Shown: positions 58,794 to 64,000 of the stretch, piece after piece | How the letters are laid out: each line of letters opens with the position of its first letter | Numbering within the stretch: position 1 is the first letter of the stretch | Assembly (NCBI RefSeq): GCF_001039355.2 | Contig: NW_019776046.1 | Span: forward strand, 498,469 to 562,468 | DNA: 64,000 nucleotides | Direction of reading: 5' to 3' | Source of the DNA: Lingula anatina | Lineage: Eukaryota; Brachiopoda; Lingulata; Lingulida; Lingulidae | Made by a program: the position numbers and the translations under genes | The notes under the pieces: model-generated | The model's input: only the letters and a program-made list of their open reading frames with translations | Told to the model about the DNA's origin: nothing | The model's database searches: none

Positions 58794-60051
58794 GTAAGTT
58801 GATTGTGGTGGTTATGATCTAGTAAGTTAATTGTGGTAGTTGAGATATAGTAAGTTGATTGTGGTAGTTGTGATCTAGTAAGTTGATTGTGGTGGTTGTG
58901 ATCTAGTAAGTTGATTATGGTAGTTGTGATCTAGTAAGTTGATTATGGTGGTTGTGATCTAGTAAGTTGATTGTGGTAGCTGTAACAGTGTGGAATTGTG
59001 CTCAGTGTGCCACAAAAAAAAATTGGTCTTGTCAACCTAATTCAATGTTTGTAACTTTTCAGTCTTTCAGACTGGTGATTGATACCTTTTTATGTACAGA
59101 CACAGATGTTTCGGTACATATAGCAGTCCCCTGTGTCTTTTGCCATCGTTTGCGTATTTAATTGGGGTAGTTCTGTACTGGTTTGCATTTTTTGAAATTT
59201 TGTTCATACTGTGTAATATTGCAATCATAAGATGAAAATTAAAGCCATTAAACATACATATAGTAGAGGGTTTATCATGAAAGGGTATTTTTAGCAGCCA
59301 TAATGGGATTTCCAGGAATTTCCCTGTGTTATCTACATTGCATAATTTAAAATTGATGGTGGTTATAAACTGTGAAGCATTGTGTAACATTGCATCAAAA
59401 TTGATAAAAATATTTAATGTACTGCCACTACAAATGCTCCAAAAGGAAAACTTTGTTACTTGTTATTTTGTAATGTAAAAGAATGACTGACATACAGCTC
59501 ATATTGGCAAACCTGATTGTTTGCATTTCCCCCCCCCCCCCCCTTATTGTCTGTACATTTAACAGCTTTGCTGCCTTTTTAAAAATTTCTTATCAGTTTT
59601 AAAGAGTAGGTTAAGAAGGTTAAGAAGCCAGTACCTTTAACAATTGAGTAAATGGCTATTTTTACCTTTTTCAAAACCAGTTGAATGTAGAATGAATGAG
59701 AGAAGTTTTAATGTCACTGTGGTTTCAAGCAAAGAATGCAACATTTTAGTGTCATTTTCTGGATGAGTAATTAAAAAAGAAATGCCACCATGAACCAGTA
59801 GTTAAACTCATGTCTTTTTTATGACTAGATGTGAATGTGTACAGAAACTATGGTATCCACACAAGTCGTCAGACCTTGACCTCTTCTCTAAGTGGAGATC
59901 AGTTGACCTGTTCTACTGCCACCCTGCCCCCAACACAACCCCCCACACAACCCCCCACACAGCCCCCTAGCTATGATGAAGTCATGAGGGCAGAGCAAGG
60001 TGGCAGTCAGCTAGGAGATCAGCAGGTTTGATCATGTTATTTGTGGCTTTA

Positions 60052-60110
<59 letters not shown>

Positions 60111-60482
60111 CTCAAGCAAAAAACTGTCTCCCCCTTTGATCCTTTTTTAATTCTTTATTCAATTTTCCAACTCTTATATTCATTTTTTATTTAGAGCAAA
60201 GGCACACCTTTTTTATAGGTGAAGTTATCAAAGACGAGGGAAGTCTTTCAAACCATTACCTAACAGTATGAACGCTTTTTGGCTTGTGTTGATTATTTTC
60301 AATTATGATCCAACTACCAAGCTAATGAATATTTTTGCTGATTTTCTTTATAGGGTTTTGCAGATGTCCAGCAAGTGTTGGCCAGAATCGATAGTCAGTC
60401 TTCCCGCAACTCGTCCTCTCCCATTGGCTCAGCTGCTGCATCCCCAGCTCCGTCTTACACATCTTATGCTCTGCAGTCTTGA
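58538..60482 (+). CDS. Small single-pass membrane protein with a PPSY motif (gene level, 3 exons)
   Basis: The joined exons 58538-58793, 59829-60025 and 60354-60482 give 193 residues plus stop with matching phases. Residues 1-35 are Ser/Thr-rich with an N-glycosylation sequon (NNT, 8-10). Residues 36-57 form a strong transmembrane helix (LGLTFAVVLIIIVMVVLA), followed by the stop-transfer cluster KTKKR. The cytoplasmic part has three PPTQ repeats running into PPSYDEV (131-137), a PPxY motif of the kind that binds WW domains such as those of NEDD4-type ubiquitin ligases. The tail ends SPAPSYTSYALQS. No signal peptide is visible, so either the protein is of the signal-anchor type or upstream exons are missing. 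The family was not recognised. Confidence 0.72.
58788..58983 (+). repeat. 28-bp splice-donor minisatellite, seven copies
   Basis: Seven head-to-tail 28-bp units start at 58788, 58816, 58844, 58872, 58900, 58928 and 58956. Each contains GATCTAGTAAGTTGATT or a one-base variant, so the donor GTAAGT is present seven times. The first unit spans the real exon-intron junction. Use of a later donor would add SKLIVVVMI and then meet the UAG at 58820-58822. Confidence 0.95.
59085..59138. repeat. Dispersed repeat with TGTACAGACACA core (copy 1)
   Basis: Shares about 54 bp with 63041-63094, beginning CCTTTTTATGTACAGACACA. The inverted half after the core is degraded here (TGTTTCGGTACA). Confidence 0.7.
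59546..59578. repeat. 32-bp block also found at two contig ends
   Basis: The reverse complement reads AAGGCAGCAAAGCTGT, then TAAATGTACAGACAA. The same block lies at 18359-18393 and 32183-32217, each near a contig end. Here it follows a run of about 13 C. Confidence 0.8.
59829..60025 (+). CDS. Membrane-protein exon 2 (cytoplasmic tail)
   Basis: The acceptor GACTAG is followed by AT, which completes an Asn codon with exon 1, then VNVYRNYGIHTSRQ and the Pro-rich stretch with PPSYDEV. The end at GATCAGCAG is inferred from the frame and from the following exon; the donor GTTTGA is weak. Without splicing the frame stops two codons later. Confidence 0.72.
60055..60110. repeat. (CT)n(CA)n microsatellite
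   Basis: A compound microsatellite beginning about 30 bp after the weak donor of exon 2. On the transcribed strand it is a long pyrimidine tract, then CA repeats, which are known binding sites for splicing factors such as PTB and hnRNP L. Confidence 0.93.
60354..60482 (+). CDS. Membrane-protein exon 3, C-terminal end
   Basis: After the acceptor TTTATAG the frame reads GFADVQQVLARIDSQSSRNS, continues with a Ser/Ala/Pro-rich stretch and ends SYALQS at the TGA (60480-60482). The phase-0 join to exon 2 is open. Confidence 0.7.
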   Translation, partial: GFADVQQVLARIDSQSSRNSSSPIGSAAASPAPSYTSYALQS

Positions 60483-62756
60483 GAGGAAAATGTCAGTGTG
60501 TGTGCAGGAGCGGATTCAGACGATCTTCTGGGTCTTCTGGAAGACTGTCAGATTTTCGAGTTTACTTTGATGGGTATCTTACTTTTACTGTTGGAAGATG
60601 GGTCAAAAATAGATGATGGATCAACAAAGTTAATTTGGAAGACTGTCAGAAAATATATCTCTAGATCTGCCCCTCGTGCATGTGTTTGTGTGTCCTGTAA
60701 ACCCTTTGTATGTCTGCTAAACCAGATGATGAGAAAGAAAGAACCAGTAGTTAAAATTAGTAATCTCCATGTAATGTCACTGAAGTTTATGTGGATATTG
60801 ATCATGATTTCATTGAAGTAAAGCCTTTAGCAATAGTCAAATTATCAAAAAAAAATTTAAACCAAATTTATATTTTTTTTATGTGTCGTAAATGTCTTGT
60901 CCTTTTTATGTTTTCTCATACATTGTATGCAATAGCAGTATTATACAATAATTACTCAAAAAGCTATGTCATTAAGTGTCAATAAGAGCAGCTTTTAGAT
61001 GGATCTTAAGATGAAACAATCTTGGGTCCATCAATCATCATCAAACAACTGTGCAGATTCATTGAGTATTTAACTGTGGCATTGTCACTGGTCACCAGTT
61101 GTTCCCACCCGACCCACCAACATGGTCTGGTGACAATTTTTTTTTACCCGAAAGGGTTTTTGTTTAAAGGGATAACAACTGTTCATTTTGGCCAAAAAAT
61201 GAATTTTCAAGGGGTAAACAACAATTATCCCATACTAGATAATGGTTGTTTATTCATTTCTACATTTAAGGTTAGTCCCAGGTTTTTGTCTTTTTTTTTT
61301 TTTTAATAATCTCTTCAGAGTATTGCTATCTACCAGTATGGCCGGTAGATGGAGGTCAAATGATCAGTTATATGAAGAGTTGTTATCCCTTTAAAATCTA
61401 GTGGTGTTTCTTTTTGAACTATTTGCTATTAACGTTTTTTTCTTTAGTTTTTGCATTTATAGCTAGTGGTGAAAGAAAAAGATCCAAGTGCAATATGATG
61501 AAAAGGATTGGGAAAATTTTTTAGGTACTGAAAAAAGGACTCTGATTGGATTTTTGATTCTTTTCCTCTTCATATCCAGATATTTATTCAGTATGTGATA
61601 TATACCTTTTTTATTATGTCTTATGTCATAAGTGAAGCCCTTTACCATCTTTTGCCATCATGGTCCCCTCAATTATTAAAAAAAATGTTTTTGTTTTACA
61701 TATGGTATATTTATGGCATGGTATTCTTGCCAACCTCAAAAGTCGTTTTATGTTGATACTGCTTTGTACTACTTAAAGTAACTAAAAGTTTATATGCTAT
61801 TTACCTACATATATAACTGTATATTTAGATATGCACATTCGTACAGCTGATAAGATTCATGATAGACAGAGGACCATTTTGTAATGTAATGCAACAAAAA
61901 AAGGAGTTTTTGAGAACTGTAAACGTTTTCTGCTGCTTTTCTAGAATAATGATCTATATTTGTTATATATATTTTGTAGCATAGGGTGCAAGTCCAGTGT
62001 CTTCTTTATAACATTCCCAGTTTGTTAGAATTATGTTATAGTTTATTAAGATGCTAATATTGAATTTTTCTACTACATTCCTTTGCAAAGTTTTATATAT
62101 CTCTTTGATTTTTCCAGTTGAACAAACTGGCTTTTGTCGATTTGTAAAATATAGCATGTTTAATTTTTTTTTATCATGTAGAGAAAGATGTTTTCTGTCT
62201 ATTTATTATCTAGTGACTGGATAACTGTAGACAGTGAATTATTACAGGTACCAAAATAATTTATTAAAAGATATAATGATATTTGCAGTAAATGTGTTAT
62301 ATTTTGTTTCTGATGTTTATAAGAATAACTAGAAAATTTGCCTTTTGAAAGTCCCATTTATTATGCCAAACATTGAACAATTTTAACTTAAAAGTATTAC
62401 AATAGTATGTGCAAATAAAAAGTGTAGTTAAAAAACCATTTACAGAGGGAAAATAGCCATGTATTCTAAAATATAATCATGAAGCACATGTCAGTAAAAT
62501 CCTTTGTGCATTTTTTTTAAATCTATCACAGAATAGTACACCTAGCATTGTGTTGGGTAAGGCAATATATATTTTATTGGAACCTGATGTTTTTTTCTAT
62601 TTGATTTCTCTCCTGGATTCTGGCTACAATTGCAATATTGTATAATTATCCCTTTGATGAAGTAATGGCGCTCCCGTCCCCGTAATATCAAAAGAGATTA
62701 TGCAATTTTTTTACCATTTGAAGTCATTTCAGTATGTACAATGGATATTCAATAAA
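60483..62756 (+). other. Probable 3' UTR of the membrane-protein gene
   Basis: A long AT-rich stretch without convincing coding frames. It ends at AATAAA (62751-62756), followed by a TG-rich stretch near 62788-62800, which fits a poly(A) site. Earlier AATAAA-like signals (for example near 62415) could give shorter ends. Confidence 0.55.
62751..62756 (+). terminator. Poly(A) signal AATAAA
   Basis: Canonical hexamer with a downstream TTTTGTGTCTTG element about 35 bp later. Confidence 0.55.
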
Positions 62757-63040
62757 AGTAAACTCACAGAAAACAAAAGTACATTGCCTTTTGTGTCTTG
62801 CTTCTGATAAAATCATCCAAAGCTGGGCCCAGGTTCATAAATGACGTTAAGCACTAACCAGTGGATAAATTCTCCTAACACCCCTTATCTGAACGATAGT
62901 TATAGTTGTGTCCTAAAGGATAAAAAATATATATCAGACATTCAATACAACTCATCATCCTGAAAATTATGGTGCAATACGTCAACAAAAGTTTTTGTTT
63001 ACAATTTTGCACAAATTTCGTTTGTGTGGTTGCAAAGATG

Positions 63041-63094
63041 CCTTTTTATGTACAGACACAGATGTGTCTGTACATATTGCCATCACCTGCGTCT
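63041..63094. repeat. Dispersed repeat with a perfect palindrome (copy 2)
   Basis: Contains TGTACAGACACA (63049-63060), two bases, then the exact inverted copy TGTGTCTGTACA (63063-63074). Flanking bases match 59085-59138. Confidence 0.8.
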
Positions 63095-63788
63095 GTCGTC
63101 GCCGATGCCGTCGCCGGCGCCGTGCACTTTCCTTGTTTTTTTTTTTTTTTTTTTTAGGCCACACTTTTTTATTTTTTATTTTTATGGATGACATCCTCTG
63201 GGGACCCCAAAATCGGTGCGAGCGGGCGAAAAAAAAAAGTCCCCCCCAAAAAAAAAAAAAACTGCTTAAGAAAAGTTATGCCGTCAGTACACAGCTGGAA
63301 ACACTAATTTACCGCAGAAACATGTATCAAACTAACAACATGTTTTTATCCATGCTCTCAAAATATTAAAGCATTGTGAATAGGGCCTACTTCGTAGAAA
63401 GGTAAAAAGTCATGAATATATATGCTGCATATTACCAAATCTATTTAAGGTTTTTTCATGCATTCTGTTGGTATAGCAATCAATAAAACAAATATCAAAT
63501 AAACAGCGTGTCTTTATTTGTACTCTCAGAAAATTAAAGCATTGTAAACACTTCACAGAATTGTTAAAAAAATGACCCCTTTTTTTCGCTACAAAAAAAA
63601 ACCCTGGTATGTGCTGCTTTGGACAGAATGTCACTGAAATTTTCCGGGCGATGATCGCTGGCCGCTGCCAGCCTTTCGTATAATTGTAAAAAGGTGATAT
63701 CTCCATGTCCAATATCAATGGCAAACCAATCCAAAACGACGGCCCCCGTTCTCTTTATGACTTTAATATGTCGTGTATTTTGAAATAA
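63095..63788. other. Non-coding stretch before the right-edge open frame
   Basis: A CG-rich patch (63095-63125), poly-T, poly-A and C-run tracts, then AT-rich sequence. No gene was recognised. Confidence 0.5.
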
Positions 63789-64000
63789 ATGCTAGAGATG
63801 AATTTGACGGCAAAGCGGCCATATTTCCACGTGGTGATAATACGCATGTGCAGAAAGCTCATTTTCCGCACTTGGAACTACTCGGATGTCTCCGCAGTCG
63901 ACAATGACAGTATGGAGCTTGCGGAATTAGCCGAGGATTGCCGATTGCATTTTCCGGCAAATTCAATATCGACGTTTGCGACAACCGACTTCCTTTTGGG
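63789..64000 (+). CDS. Possible first exon of a further gene, open to the window edge
   Basis: After an in-frame TAA, an ATG at 63789 opens a frame of about 70 codons that is still open at the edge. Internal ATGs lie at 63798 and 63912. The part from 63912 reads MELAELAEDCRLHFPANSIS. CpG is more frequent here than in the neighbouring sequence, which fits a promoter-proximal exon. No family was recognised and chance is possible. Confidence 0.28.
   Translation, partial: MLEMNLTAKRPYFHVVIIRMCRKLIFRTWNYSDVSAVDNDSMELAELAEDCRLHFPANSISTFATTDFLL

Overview
The window looks like nuclear DNA of an animal, most likely a highly polymorphic marine invertebrate. Amphioxus is my best guess from the NFAT type and the level of allelic difference, but no species marker was seen. 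It is AT-rich, the genes have many short exons with GT/AG introns, and there are many short inverted-repeat transposons (MITEs), microsatellites and homopolymers. I saw no rRNA, tRNA or CRISPR array.

Layout. One large gene fills positions 53890 to 799 on the minus strand. I could join 11 coding exons with matching phases into one 5,979-nt reading frame (1,992 residues plus stop). It encodes an NFAT transcription factor whose Rel domain is closest to NFAT5/TonEBP. A 4.1-kb exon encoding more than 1,300 mostly Gln-rich residues lies before the Rel DNA-binding and IPT domains. Upstream, on the plus strand, a small three-exon gene (58538-60482) encodes a single-pass membrane protein with a PPSY tail motif. 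An open frame at the right edge may begin a third gene.

Assembly. Three single-N joins (18394, 32300, 47181) each fall between two near-identical stretches: about 10866-18380 with 18482-27650, 27650-32185 with 32301-36820, and 40889-47180 with 47182-53600. Exons inside these pairs differ mainly at silent sites, while introns differ by indels and transposon insertions. I read them as unmerged allelic contig ends. Contig 1 (1-18393) and contig 3 (32301-47180) abut at the same AAT microsatellite and are probably one haplotype; contigs 2 and 4 would be the other. The Rel and IPT exons therefore appear twice, and the real locus is probably about 45 kb.

Most striking signals. Two neighbouring genes each carry a minisatellite grown from a splice junction. 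In the NFAT gene a 40-bp unit copies the exon-7 acceptor plus the first codons of the exon, with 11 junctions in one allele and 14 in the other. In the membrane-protein gene a 28-bp unit copies the exon-1 donor seven times. In the cases I traced, use of a decoy site leads to an early stop. Other features are a uORF that ends in UAAUG on the NFAT start codon, a CCAAT/octamer/CCAAT inverted promoter module, a long G-run just inside intron 3, a TIR element present in one allele with the empty site in the other, and a MITE nested in a related MITE.
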